DNA from: Roseihalotalea indica
GTDB lineage: Bacteria > Bacteroidota > Bacteroidia > Cytophagales > Cyclobacteriaceae
DNA: 64,000 bases
Reading direction: 5' to 3'
NCBI RefSeq assembly: GCF_022458895.1
Contig: NZ_JAINFL010000004.1
Span: forward strand, 682,001-746,000
This document shows, one piece after another, positions 25,996 through 35,123 of this stretch. The notes beneath the pieces were generated by a model, which saw only the letters and a program-made list of their open reading frames with translations, was not told the DNA's origin and did no database searches. Position numbers and translations under genes: made by a program. Every line of letters starts with the position of its first letter. Within the stretch, counting starts at the first letter, position 1.

Positions 25996-26811
25996 CTATT
26001 GCAATTGAGGCCTCAGAACATTTTCTACATAACGTCCATCAGCCAGCGTAACTCCATCAGGGTCGGTGATGGCTTCGTCGCACTCATCTTCCAGAATGAT
26101 CCAGCCCTCAAAGCCCTGGCTTACCAGTTCGCAGCTGATGGCATCAAAGTCTATATCACCTTTTCCCATCGGCGCCCACTCTCCATTTTTGTACATGTCT
26201 TTATAATGCACACAGTTAATGAGCTCCTTATATTCTTTAATAATGCTTAGTGGGTCCATACCTCCTTTGGCAATGTGGCCAACATCGGGCGTATACCGAA
26301 TTACGGAAGCGTCCAGTCCGTTCAGAAGTATTTTATAGTCTTCTTCGGTCCGGTATACCGAACCAGCCGGTGAGTTGGGATGATAAGAGCAGGTGATCCC
26401 CCTGTCGACGGCTCTTCGGGCTACAGTGTTAACGCAGCTCAGAAGGTTCTGCTGCCTTTCCTCCAAGTCTGAACGATCCTTACGCGGCATCTGTACCAGT
26501 AGGAACAGCGCATCGGGGAAATGCTGCATGAACTCAATCCATTGGTCGGCATGAGCCCGCTCTTCTTCGGTTTCTTCCGAATGTCGCCAGTCTTCTACCA
26601 GACACAGCACGGCCAGTTCCAGATTATTTTTTTGTAAAGCTTCCTGCATTTTTTCAGGATCGGAAAGGTGTTGCAGGAAACTCGTTTCCGGCTCAATTCC
26701 CCGAAACCCGGCCTGGGCGGTAATCTCCATAATATGCTCCAACTTGCCCTTATATTGTTCACCGGGCATCTGCCAGGTATACGTTTCACAGCCTATCTTA
26801 ATCTTGCTCAT
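25996..26811 (-). CDS. Sugar phosphate isomerase/epimerase (AP endonuclease 2-like TIM barrel), 271 aa
   Basis: This 271 aa cytoplasmic TIM barrel has the metal-site motifs of the family: RGIEPETSF near residue 38, YHPNSPAGSVY in the middle, YTPDVGHIAKGG near 190, and GWIILEDECDEA near 240. Family members include hydroxypyruvate isomerase, 2-keto-myo-inositol dehydratase, tagatose epimerases and 3-keto-2-hydroxyglucal hydratases. The pairing with DUF1080 and Gfo/Idh/MocA genes makes a keto-sugar hydratase or epimerase the most attractive guess; this is inference. Gaps to neighbours are 41 and 52 bases. Confidence 0.9.
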   Translation of the reverse strand: MSKIKIGCETYTWQMPGEQYKGKLEHIMEITAQAGFRGIEPETSFLQHLSDPEKMQEALQKNNLELAVLCLVEDWRHSEETEEERAHADQWIEFMQHFPDALFLLVQMPRKDRSDLEERQQNLLSCVNTVARRAVDRGITCSYHPNSPAGSVYRTEEDYKILLNGLDASVIRYTPDVGHIAKGGMDPLSIIKEYKELINCVHYKDMYKNGEWAPMGKGDIDFDAISCELVSQGFEGWIILEDECDEAITDPDGVTLADGRYVENVLRPQLQ

Positions 26812-26863
26812 TATTATTGTTATATTTTATACTACATCCAAAACCGCCGTTATCTGCCAAAAG

Positions 26864-27667
26864 CTACCCATGAGTCTGAAGCCATTGTAGCACCCTGGGG
26901 TTAAAATCCTCTATTTTTTCCCAATGAAAAGCATGACCAGCCTGTTCGTACAGATGCAAGTCGCAATTAGGAATAGCTCTGGCAACTTCCTCTGCCATCC
27001 AGGCCGGAATAAACTGATCTTCCCATCCGCCAATCACCAGGCTTGGCTGGGTTACAGTAGGCAGTTGGTTTAACACATTATGCTCAATGCAGGCGTGCCC
27101 CTGCCCTTCCAGACCATGCAATGGTTGAGGAAATGGATTTGTCGCTGCTTCCTGCTGAGCCTGCATTAATTCTTCAAACACGGTATCATCATCCCAGCTA
27201 GACTTATGGTAGATAAGTTGCTGCACAAAGTTGGCGAACTCTTCCGGACGCAACCTTTTGGCATGCATCATGTGGCGAAACACGGCTTCGGTTTTGCGGT
27301 CACAGCGGGCCCAGGGGCACATGAACACCAGAGACTTCACTTTTTGCGGGTGACGGATAGCTAGCTGCATGGCCAATGTGCTGCCCATAGAGACTCCCAC
27401 TACCCGAGCCGACGGAATGTTTAGCGCATCCAGAAGACCGGCATGATCATCTGCCATTTGGGCCGTGGTGTAGGGTGCTGGAGGCTTATCGCTTAGTCCA
27501 ACTCCTCGGTTGTCCGGCATAATACACCTAAAATGCTTCTCCCAGTAGGCAGCATGTTTTTCCCATACCGAACCCGGAGCAGTGATGCCCATCAGCAGAA
27601 GTAAAGGCTCACCGTCTCCTCGTTCATCATAATACAAGTTAATCCCGTTAGCACTGGCGTACGGCAT
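26864..27667 (-). CDS. Alpha/beta hydrolase
   Basis: This 267 aa protein has the complete alpha/beta-hydrolase core. It contains an oxyanion-hole region LLLLMGITAPGSVWEKH, the RGVGLSDKP loop, the nucleophile elbow GVSMGS near residue 94, an acid residue in GGWEDQFIPAW near 216, and the catalytic histidine in EQAGHAFHWE near 245. It has no signal peptide, so it is cytoplasmic. Its position inside the sugar operon suggests hydrolysis of an ester or lactone, for instance a lactone left by sugar oxidation or an acyl decoration on the imported sugar. The substrate is not readable. Confidence 0.9.
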   Translation of the reverse strand: MPYASANGINLYYDERGDGEPLLLLMGITAPGSVWEKHAAYWEKHFRCIMPDNRGVGLSDKPPAPYTTAQMADDHAGLLDALNIPSARVVGVSMGSTLAMQLAIRHPQKVKSLVFMCPWARCDRKTEAVFRHMMHAKRLRPEEFANFVQQLIYHKSSWDDDTVFEELMQAQQEAATNPFPQPLHGLEGQGHACIEHNVLNQLPTVTQPSLVIGGWEDQFIPAWMAEEVARAIPNCDLHLYEQAGHAFHWEKIEDFNPRVLQWLQTHG

Positions 27668-27721
27668 AGTCTGGCTAGGTTGTTTTAATACGGATATAAG
27701 ATGTTAGGGCTAGCTAGGCGG

Positions 27722-28747
27722 TTACTCCGTCCAGCCGTGCTTCTCTCGTACTTTAATCATTAGTGCCAGAATGTCATTCCAGGTCTGCTGTTTCTCCATT
27801 ACGGCATTATCAAACATACAGCCATCCCAGCAGATGTGCTTGAAGGCTTTGGTAAGATTACCGTTTTCATCCCGCAGCCAGTAGCCAGCATCATTCACTA
27901 CATCCAGTTTACCGTTAGGGTCGGTAGCCAGACAGTGGCGTCCGGTTTTATCATGAGAGCCAGTTCCGTGCACCGTACCATCGTTCTGGGCAACGTGGAA
28001 ATCTATGGTGTAAGGACGTAGGGCATCCGTAATCTTTTTTAGCCCCTGGGCTAAGGTTTCGTGGTCGTTCCAGTCAAAATCTTTTGGTAGGATACGATCT
28101 TCCGGGCGATTGTAGCCCAGCAGATATAGCATGGTGTGTGCCAAATCAGCCTGAAATCCCATATTCGGACGATCTACAGCTTGCAGAGTATCAACCATTG
28201 TTTTCCAGCTGTGCATGCCACCCCAGCAAATTTCTCCTTCTGCCGCCAACTTCTCGTCGTAGTCAGCCGCAACATCGCAGGCTTCACGAAAGGTTTGTAC
28301 AATCAGCTTATTGTTGCCTTCCGGATCTTCCGCCCAGGTCTCCGGGCTGGAAGCGGTGTCAATGCGAATTACCCCGTACGACCTTACCCCCGTTTCACGC
28401 AGGACTTTTGCGAATTCGCAGGATTTTCGTACCAGGTTCACGAACGTTTTCCGGTCGTCGCTACTGCCCAGGATCGGCCCGCCCCAGATTGGAGCTACCA
28501 GGCTACCTACTTTGAGATTATATCCGGCAATTTTATCGGCCAGACGCTTTATTTCATCTTCAGAGCTTTCCACATTGATGTGAGGATCTAACAATCCGAG
28601 GTCTACGCCATCGAATTTTACACCGTCTACTTCGGCAGCAGCGGTCATCTCCAGCATCTTATCCAAAGGAATAACCGGTTGTGAGTCGGGACCTTTGCCG
28701 ACAATTCCGGGCCAGGTTGCGTTATGTAATTTCGGGTAATTATTCAT
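27722..28747 (-). CDS. Sugar phosphate isomerase/epimerase-like TIM barrel, 341 aa
   Basis: This 341 aa cytoplasmic protein is a second and longer member of the xylose-isomerase-like superfamily in this operon. Likely metal ligands are in [17 protein letters not shown] (about 40-56), [14 protein letters not shown] (about 168), [15 protein letters not shown] (about 197), [15 protein letters not shown] (about 248) and CWDGCMFDN near the end. It is not a close copy of the 271 aa gene, so the two probably act on different intermediates. Gaps to neighbours are 47 and 54 bases. Confidence 0.88.
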   Translation of the reverse strand: MNNYPKLHNATWPGIVGKGPDSQPVIPLDKMLEMTAAAEVDGVKFDGVDLGLLDPHINVESSEDEIKRLADKIAGYNLKVGSLVAPIWGGPILGSSDDRKTFVNLVRKSCEFAKVLRETGVRSYGVIRIDTASSPETWAEDPEGNNKLIVQTFREACDVAADYDEKLAAEGEICWGGMHSWKTMVDTLQAVDRPNMGFQADLAHTMLYLLGYNRPEDRILPKDFDWNDHETLAQGLKKITDALRPYTIDFHVAQNDGTVHGTGSHDKTGRHCLATDPNGKLDVVNDAGYWLRDENGNLTKAFKHICWDGCMFDNAVMEKQQTWNDILALMIKVREKHGWTE

Positions 28748-28794
28748 CTGTCAGGTTGTTTAAAGGTTAAAAAAGGATTTCAGTTGCTAATAAA

Positions 28795-30018
28795 TTACAA
28801 TTTTAAATCAGGATTTCCAGGCCCGAAGTGCTTTAACATTACGATGGGATCGGTATCGGAAGCATTAGTAATTTTCACTCCGTCTTTGGCCGCACTCTCG
28901 CTCACAAAAAACTCATCGTTAGTCAGTTGGCCGTAACGGATCAGTGAAGGAGTTTCCACTTCCCAAACGCCCATTTTACCGCGCCCCTGCATCATGATCA
29001 TACCGTACGCCGCACTATCTTTGATGGTCACCGTGGCACCGGGCATCACGGTTAGCTCTTTAGCACTGAAAGCGTCAGATTTATAGCAAACCCAGTTTTC
29101 CACGTAGCCTTCGGCCTTCATTTCATCGACAGATTTTACCGGCATAGGTCGCATAAAGCGATTCTCCATCATGTTAGGGTCCAGGTTCAGCTCCCAATCC
29201 AGCACTTCAATCAACTGATCAAAATCACCGATTCGGTCTTTAGGAGTACCATTCCATAGCAATTCTTCCGGAATAATGGCTTCGTTCACCAGCGACTGAT
29301 ACATGGCAAACACATCGGAAGCTTTTTGCGGCTCGTAGGTACACATGCTACCGGGGGCGTGGAGCAGCCCGGGAGGTACATCCCAGCCGGTGCCGGGCTC
29401 CAGCCGATAGGCAGCAGAATAGTTGGTAATTTTATTGTCGCCTTTGGTGAAGTTTTCCAGGCATTCGCGAATCTGCTCTTTAGTAGTACCCGGTGCTAAT
29501 CCGATAAAGGTATATGGAAAATCACCACCGTGATTGTTCACCTGGGGAGGAAAATAATAGGCTTCCGGCTTCCCGGACTGGCCAATGAGTTTGGCGTGTT
29601 CATCGTTATGGTGTACGTGGTGCGGTAGCGGCCCCATGTTATCAAAAAATTTGGAGTACATGGGCCATTCACCGTGTTCATCCCACAGGCGGTCACCAAT
29701 AATGTCACCTTTCAGTTCGCTTACCGCATCGCGTAGCAGAATTTGTATTTCTTTACTGCCATCCTTAAAGACAATAGGGCTTAGTCCCTCATTTACACCG
29801 GTTAAAGGACCATTTTTGGCGGGTGTGGTTGAAGAAAACCAGCGTTCGTCTATGCCGCCTCGCGCTCCACCCAGTACGTAGTAATCATCCGGATGGAGTT
29901 TTATTCTTCTTCCGGGCACACAAAACGAGCGGGGCACCCAGGTAGGAGCCAAACGTACAATTCCTTTTCCCTGATCCAGGGCCTGTTGTGCTACATTCAT
30001 TTTTTCAACTGTTTCCAT
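28795..30018 (-). CDS. Cupin-fold protein resembling class I mannose-6-phosphate isomerase
   Basis: This 407 aa cytoplasmic protein carries metal-site motifs of phosphomannose-isomerase cupins: HHVHHNDEHAKLIG followed by GKPEAYYFPPQ, and further on GTGWDVPPGLLHAPGS. A second cupin-like half (LTVMPGATVTIKDSAAYGMI, about 320-345) ends in a typical beta-barrel strand. It is long for a simple cupin and the substrate pocket differs from true ManA, so ManA itself is not claimed. The operon context suggests isomerisation of a free or phosphorylated sugar, or a keto-sugar step. It starts 12 bases after the DUF4432 gene. Confidence 0.78.
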   Translation of the reverse strand: METVEKMNVAQQALDQGKGIVRLAPTWVPRSFCVPGRRIKLHPDDYYVLGGARGGIDERWFSSTTPAKNGPLTGVNEGLSPIVFKDGSKEIQILLRDAVSELKGDIIGDRLWDEHGEWPMYSKFFDNMGPLPHHVHHNDEHAKLIGQSGKPEAYYFPPQVNNHGGDFPYTFIGLAPGTTKEQIRECLENFTKGDNKITNYSAAYRLEPGTGWDVPPGLLHAPGSMCTYEPQKASDVFAMYQSLVNEAIIPEELLWNGTPKDRIGDFDQLIEVLDWELNLDPNMMENRFMRPMPVKSVDEMKAEGYVENWVCYKSDAFSAKELTVMPGATVTIKDSAAYGMIMMQGRGKMGVWEVETPSLIRYGQLTNDEFFVSESAAKDGVKITNASDTDPIVMLKHFGPGNPDLKL

Positions 30019-30030
30019 AAAGTTAGGTGT

Positions 30031-31086
30031 TCAAGCTTCGTTGTATTGCAAAAAATTAGTTATGGTTGATTCATCGGTAAGTACCGTTATTTCCAGATCG
30101 TACTGCCGCCGTTCGCCGGGTTCCAGCTGGATTAGCGTATTCTCTTGCCGGGCTTTGGCCTGACCAATCGGGGGATTGGTTCCGGGTTCCAGACCAGTCA
30201 CGTATTCTCCTGGTCCCCAGTGCTGCCAGTTGGTAAGCCAGGGAAACTGCTTTTTAGAAAACCGTAAGGCTACGGCGAAACCCAGTTGCTCATTATGAAT
30301 GCCACAGGTGCACATGCCTTCCTGATCAGCCGGGACATCAATAATCGCTACTTCTTCGCCCGTGCTTCGGTGCGCTTCCATCGGAGGAGGGCACTTGCGG
30401 AAATTGTTTCCTTCCCGGAAGATGACCGGCTCAGGGCTAAGTGGCTTCCATTCACCCTTCCAGATAATATCAGCGCCTTCATCAGCCAGGGGCCAACCAA
30501 AGTTGCAGTGATACAGCAGCATATGAGGCGAGACAGTATTGCCGGTGTTAATGACTTCATCATGAATTTTAATGGTGGGCTTACCCAAAGTTCCGGAAAT
30601 GGTCCGTTTGAGTTCTAATCTAGGGCCAAATACCTGCGTTTGTCGGATGCGTCCGGTAATGCTCATTTCCAAATTTCCGTTTACCGGGTCGGGCTGCATA
30701 ATGGATTCTATCTCCGCCGGTGTGTTGCTGATCCGCCCGTGCAGGCCACGCTCCCCATGAGCATCTTTCTCCGGCCCACCGACATGGGTGAGTCCGCAGG
30801 TGGTGAGTAACCCACCTCCAAATGTCCGAAGCCAGTCAATTCCTTGGTCGGAAAAGGGTTGCGGTGAAGTTATACCTCCATGGCTCAGCCAGCATAGGCT
30901 ATGCTGCTGATAAAAGGCCTCTGCAATATCCATAGCCCGATCCAGCACAACTTTGTAACGCAGCCCGGTTCCAGTATTGATCCAGGCAACCCGGGTTCCT
31001 CGTCCGGGCCCGTTGTCGATAACCGAGGTTTCTATGCCTCCTACTTGAGTCGGATTGGATATTTTATCTTTCCAGGATAATTGCAT
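30031..31086 (-). CDS. DUF4432 family (aldose-1-epimerase-like) protein
   Basis: This 351 aa beta-sandwich protein has galactose-mutarotase-fold features: RYKVVLDRAMDIAEAFYQ near residue 45, HGGITSPQPF, GLTHVGGPEKDAHGERGLHG near 130, MLLYHCNFGWPLADEGA near 195 and GLEPGTNPPIGQ near 305. These are hallmarks of DUF4432. The HGRI/HCNFG/EPGTN pattern probably lines a sugar-binding site. It likely interconverts anomers or binds a sugar in the cytoplasm, as there is no signal peptide. The cupin gene follows after 12 bases. Confidence 0.9.
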   Translation of the reverse strand: MQLSWKDKISNPTQVGGIETSVIDNGPGRGTRVAWINTGTGLRYKVVLDRAMDIAEAFYQQHSLCWLSHGGITSPQPFSDQGIDWLRTFGGGLLTTCGLTHVGGPEKDAHGERGLHGRISNTPAEIESIMQPDPVNGNLEMSITGRIRQTQVFGPRLELKRTISGTLGKPTIKIHDEVINTGNTVSPHMLLYHCNFGWPLADEGADIIWKGEWKPLSPEPVIFREGNNFRKCPPPMEAHRSTGEEVAIIDVPADQEGMCTCGIHNEQLGFAVALRFSKKQFPWLTNWQHWGPGEYVTGLEPGTNPPIGQAKARQENTLIQLEPGERRQYDLEITVLTDESTITNFLQYNEA

Positions 31087-31164
31087 TCAGTCAGGCTGTT
31101 GTATGGTTAGAGGGGTGATGGTTTGGGTTATTAAATGAGTGGTCTCTTTGGAAAAGAACAGGGT

Positions 31165-31989
31165 TTAGAGTTCTTTTATGCGGATGTTCCGGTACTCCAC
31201 TTTCATAGGCGGACCTACGTGTACCTGCACTCCCAGGAACCCCTCCATCGCGCGGTTCGCCGCATCATTATCAGTCACGTCACTCATGAGCACCCCATTG
31301 ATATAGTGTTGCAAATGATTGCCCTGCACGATGAGGTGGCACTCATTCCAGTCTTCACTCTTGATATGGGTTTTCAATGAATCTGATTCTCCTAGCGACT
31401 CGAGCACTTCGGTATGCGTCCAGGCATTATTCTTGACATTGGCCCGGAGGGAACCTTCTTCTTCCGGGTTATCCTGACTGCTGACTTCTACTTTCTGCCC
31501 GCGATACGCCAAGGTGGTACGCTTCTTTTCTTCATAGTTCTGGCCGGTATACCGATTTTGTCCGTCGATATCAGCCTGATAGCCACGCAAGGCGTACGGA
31601 AGGGTATCTATGCGTTCGCTACGGTAATTGATCCCGCTGTTTCCGCTCTGGGTGATTCGAAATTCGGTTTTCAGTTCAAAGTCCTTAGGCTTTCCTTCCT
31701 GCCAGATGATAAACGAATTGTTATCCAGCAGTTTGTCGGGAGTGATCTGGCCGACCAGGCTTCCGTTCTCCACCCGCCAATAAGCGGTATCGCCTTCCCA
31801 TCCATCCAGAGTTTCTCCATTAAAAATAGATACAAACCCCTCAGCATCTATTTCGCCTCCGGCTTCCGGTGCTGAGGCATTTGAGGTATTTTCAGCACTC
31901 TGATCGGCTGATGACTGGCAACTGCTGAAAAGCAGCGCCAGACTCATAAATAGAAAAGGAATAGTCCTTAACAGGTTGTTGGTTAGCAT
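31165..31989 (-). CDS. DUF1080 (3-keto-disaccharide hydrolase/lyase-type) lipoprotein
   Basis: This 274 aa protein has a lipoprotein signal ending LLFSSCQSS, then a low-complexity linker and a DUF1080 concanavalin-like domain from about residue 50: FVSIFNGETLDGWEG, WRVENGSLVGQ, FELKTEFRITQSGNSGINYR, YQADIDGQNRYTGQ, NECHLIVQGNHLQHYINGV and VEYRNIRIKEL. From established work, DUF1080 proteins include 3-keto-glycoside hydrolases and lyases that cleave sugars already oxidised at carbon 3. Here it sits beside a periplasmic dehydrogenase-like lipoprotein, consistent with oxidation then cleavage at the cell envelope. It lies between the 903 aa gene (44 bases) and DUF4432 (78 bases). Confidence 0.93.
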   Translation of the reverse strand: MLTNNLLRTIPFLFMSLALLFSSCQSSADQSAENTSNASAPEAGGEIDAEGFVSIFNGETLDGWEGDTAYWRVENGSLVGQITPDKLLDNNSFIIWQEGKPKDFELKTEFRITQSGNSGINYRSERIDTLPYALRGYQADIDGQNRYTGQNYEEKKRTTLAYRGQKVEVSSQDNPEEEGSLRANVKNNAWTHTEVLESLGESDSLKTHIKSEDWNECHLIVQGNHLQHYINGVLMSDVTDNDAANRAMEGFLGVQVHVGPPMKVEYRNIRIKEL

Positions 31990-32033
31990 AGTATCGTAAA
32001 AAAACTTTTGTGGTTGATTTAAGTGCCCGACCG

Positions 32034-34745
32034 TTACTCGGCCTCGGATTCATCTGCGCTACCCTCTTTATATATCGGATGATCAGGATTACCGCCTGCC
32101 ATCAGGTAAGCGATCAAGTTTCTCAACTCATCTTCATTCAGGGAGTTTATCAGGCCAGGAGGCATAACTGATACATCTGATAATGAGGTTTTGGTCACGT
32201 CCTCTTTCGGTACTTCCCGAATATAATCAGGGGCAAATGGGTTCTGTGATAAATAGTACTTCTCGTCGTCCTGGTTGGTCAAACGTCCAACTACCGACTG
32301 CCCGTTTTTAAGATATAAAACCGTTGACGCATATTGGTCAGAGATGGTTTTATTAGGCTCGATGATGGCTTCAACCATATCTTCCGGAGAGAAGCGAGTG
32401 CCCAGTTGCGTAAGGTCAGGGCCGATGATACCACCTTCGCCCCGCATGCTATGGCAAGTAATACAGCGGGTTGCGGCATACATGTTTCTACCATTTTCAA
32501 AATCACGTCCTTCCAGGCCACTGCTATCCAGTTCGGCCACGGCTTCGTCCAGCTCCCAGTTTCTCCGTGGACCTTCCGGTTGAGGTACATTCGCCAGATC
32601 CCGCCCGTTGTTGGCAAGAAGTGAGTCGCCCGACATCTCATTATAATAGTCAAACTGATCTTTTGGTACGTGGGTGAGTGCTTCCTGCCGGGCTTTGTCG
32701 ATAAACCCGATATAGCTGTTCCCTCCTTTAAAATCGAAAGCCTGATAATACCATTTAAAATAACGCTCTCGCAATTCAGGAGTCCAGCCCGACTGTTGTT
32801 TGCTTAGTACAGTAGCATAATAGGTCTGCTGAGCAGGCGGAACATCTTTCAGCATCTGCGCAATGTCCAGTCCGTACTGAGGGTTTCTTAGGATGAGGTC
32901 AGAACTTTCGGTAGCCCCCGCAGCCTGCGATGGCGCACCACTATCATCTTCTTCCAATAAGGTCAAAGTAGTTTCAATCACGTCAGGATCATCCAGAAAA
33001 ACCAGCAGTTTGCTCAATGAGCTATTCAGCACTTCTTTATCGGCGGGAAAATGTGGGTTCAAGTAATCCAGCACTTTTTGGCGAGTAGCCGAAGAAGGTT
33101 TACCCATCCGGGCCAGGGTTACTTCAATAGCCCGTAGCACGTCTACTTTCTGAATATCGGTAAGTTCATCGTAGTCTATTCCAGAAAGATTCGTAAGTAT
33201 CTGATCTCTTAGTCCTTTACTTCCCTGCCGCGCTAAAGCAATACTTCCCTGAATTAATGCAATAGGATCTTTCTCACTCAACGCCTTTGCCTGCCAGCTG
33301 CTAACGGGTTGATGCTCCACGGCTACCCGGGCGGCATACCGGACAAAACGATCTTCGTGGTTCAAGTAAGGCCAGGCCGCTTCTACTCCGCCGGATTTTC
33401 CATCTTCATGATATGTTTCCAGTTGAGTTCTTATTTTATGTGCTTCGGTTTCTGCCGTTTCGTCATAAGAAGCCAGGGTTACGTTTTCATCTTCATCTCC
33501 ATCGTAGTATACGCGGTACAGGTCAGAATCTAGTCGGCGGCCACCGGTCATAAAGTACATAGCACCATCTGGTCCGATAACACCATCGGTTAAGGGCAGC
33601 GGCATGCCGGATACAAATTCTTCTTTTTCTCCGCGGTAAGAGGCGCCTTCCGGGGTCAGATGGATTGCATAGATTATACCGAAGCTCCAGTCAAAGGCAA
33701 ATAAGGTATTTTCGTAAGCTGATGGAAACGTAGTGCTCTTGCCGTGCAGTACCCCAGTAGGTGACCCCTGACCGATGTTCAAAACCGGCGGCAGGTTATC
33801 AGGATAGGCGGGCGACCATTTACCGGAACCCGTGCGCCAGCCAAACTCAGCGCCGCTGGTTACGTGGCAAATACGGGTGGGGCGATACCAAGGCATTCCC
33901 AAATCCCACTCCATATCAGAATCGTACGTAAACATGTCACCAGCTTCGTTGAAAGCCAGGTCAAAAGGGTTACGGAAGCCAGCGGCTACCATCTCCCAAT
34001 GCTCACCTAATGAATCAATTTGGGCGATCCATCCGCCAGGAGCTTCCCGGTCGTTTGCATGACCTCGGGGGTCTTTAATTAAGGGAAACAGGTTATCGTC
34101 TTGCCATACTTTAGGTAAACGGTAGGCATCCATTTCGGGTACATCCGTATGGTTTCCGGCAATCACATAGAGTGACTGACCATCCGGGGCAGGTACAATA
34201 CTGTGGGGGCCATGCTCGCCAGCTCCTTCCAGGGCTTTCAGCAGGGTAATTTTATCAAACTGATCATCATTGTCGGTATCCTGCAAACGGTACAACCCAC
34301 TGCCTTTTTCAAATTCATCGTCACTGTTATGGTTAACCATTACGTATAGGCTATTGAAGGCCCATAAGAGCCCCTGAGCATAACCCATCTGTACTACTGA
34401 ATCTGCAACATCCTCTCCGGTCTGTATTTTCAACTTTTCAATTTTAGGCTCCAGCGAGTCAGACCCAACCGGAGGCAATTCCAGCCGATAGAGAGCACCA
34501 TACTGATCGGAAGTGATCAGGCGCCCCTGATCATCAAAAGTCATGGATACCCAGGAGCCCATGTCATTCTCAGACGGACTGTAGAGATGATCGGCTTTGA
34601 AACCGGACTGTAGCTTGAGTTTTTCTACTTTCGGATCTAACGGCTCGTTATTCTCCGGCCCTTCCTTATCCTGACTGTCGCAAGCAGAAACTATCAGAAC
34701 GAAAAGTAGTAAGAGCGATTTCAAGGTTGCGCAATGTAGATTCAT
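32034..34745 (-). CDS. Sugar-dehydrogenase-like lipoprotein with HEAT-type repeats and C-terminal cytochrome c
   Basis: This 903 aa protein has a lipoprotein signal ending LIVSACDSQ. Residues of about 50-450 form a PQQ glucose-dehydrogenase-like propeller (GPHSIVPAPDGQSLYVIAG, AAGFRNPFDLAFNEAGDMFT, GPDGAMYFMTGG). A helical repeat region follows at about 455-700. The C-terminal cytochrome c at about 750-890 has heme motif CITCHS and the axial-methionine region VSVMPPGLINSL. It is the first gene of the operon and probably oxidises the substrate in the periplasm, passing electrons to the respiratory chain. It shares its plan with the gene cut at the left edge of the window. No dedicated PQQ synthesis gene is in the window. 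Confidence 0.93.
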   Translation of the reverse strand: MNLHCATLKSLLLLFVLIVSACDSQDKEGPENNEPLDPKVEKLKLQSGFKADHLYSPSENDMGSWVSMTFDDQGRLITSDQYGALYRLELPPVGSDSLEPKIEKLKIQTGEDVADSVVQMGYAQGLLWAFNSLYVMVNHNSDDEFEKGSGLYRLQDTDNDDQFDKITLLKALEGAGEHGPHSIVPAPDGQSLYVIAGNHTDVPEMDAYRLPKVWQDDNLFPLIKDPRGHANDREAPGGWIAQIDSLGEHWEMVAAGFRNPFDLAFNEAGDMFTYDSDMEWDLGMPWYRPTRICHVTSGAEFGWRTGSGKWSPAYPDNLPPVLNIGQGSPTGVLHGKSTTFPSAYENTLFAFDWSFGIIYAIHLTPEGASYRGEKEEFVSGMPLPLTDGVIGPDGAMYFMTGGRRLDSDLYRVYYDGDEDENVTLASYDETAETEAHKIRTQLETYHEDGKSGGVEAAWPYLNHEDRFVRYAARVAVEHQPVSSWQAKALSEKDPIALIQGSIALARQGSKGLRDQILTNLSGIDYDELTDIQKVDVLRAIEVTLARMGKPSSATRQKVLDYLNPHFPADKEVLNSSLSKLLVFLDDPDVIETTLTLLEEDDSGAPSQAAGATESSDLILRNPQYGLDIAQMLKDVPPAQQTYYATVLSKQQSGWTPELRERYFKWYYQAFDFKGGNSYIGFIDKARQEALTHVPKDQFDYYNEMSGDSLLANNGRDLANVPQPEGPRRNWELDEAVAELDSSGLEGRDFENGRNMYAATRCITCHSMRGEGGIIGPDLTQLGTRFSPEDMVEAIIEPNKTISDQYASTVLYLKNGQSVVGRLTNQDDEKYYLSQNPFAPDYIREVPKEDVTKTSLSDVSVMPPGLINSLNEDELRNLIAYLMAGGNPDHPIYKEGSADESEAE

Positions 34746-34872
34746 ATACGATGTGTGAGTAATACGATAATTAATTCTTCAGTTAGCTTGTCCAACAAAA
34801 TTTAAAGCAACATTATAGTTTATTCTGATAATCAACAGGCAATGTTCTATCATAAATCTTGTATGAGTCACC

Positions 34873-34928
34873 GGAGGCGGTCAGCAGGTGGCCTACAGGC
34901 ACCTGCCTTCTGCTTACTAGCACGTCTT
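34873..34928. repeat. Imperfect hairpin repeat, copy C
   Basis: It starts GGAGGCGGTCAGCAGGTGGC and ends TTACTAGCACGTCTTT. The arms AGCAGGTGGCC and GGCACCTGCCTTCTGCT pair closely around TACA. It is the most diverged member of the family at 1965 and 11392. Confidence 0.52.
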
Positions 34929-34994
34929 TAAAATAAAATCAGAATAGTTTCTATTATAGTTAGGGTAAACTTTAAAAAAATTTAACCCGATGGT

Positions 34995-35014
34995 ATCCTG
35001 TACTGTACGGTAAG
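34995..35014. repeat. 20-base word shared with 24558-24577, copy 2
   Basis: The sequence ATCCTGTACTGTACGGTAAG differs from copy 1 at one base. It lies 249 bases before the start of the 903 aa gene, nearly the same distance as copy 1 from its gene. Confidence 0.4.
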
Positions 35015-35080
35015 GTACACAATCACCCAGAACTTCGGGTTAAATCCCTGTTATATTCCTGTCTTTTCCTTAAATTAATC

Positions 35081-35123
35081 AACACATCAGAGCAGCAGAA
35101 TACAATCTGAGCTCTGATGTGTT
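35081..35123 (-). terminator. Long perfect inverted repeat after susD, probable terminator
   Basis: The arms AACACATCAGAGC and GCTCTGATGTGTT, 13 bases each, flank a 17-base loop, about 30 bases past the SusD stop on the minus strand. It is followed on that strand by an A/T-rich tract (TTGATTAATTT). It could end the SusCD message. Confidence 0.65.

Noticed and set aside
30348..30563. Minus-strand 71-codon frame
   Set aside because: It overlaps the DUF4432 gene in another frame and has no motif.
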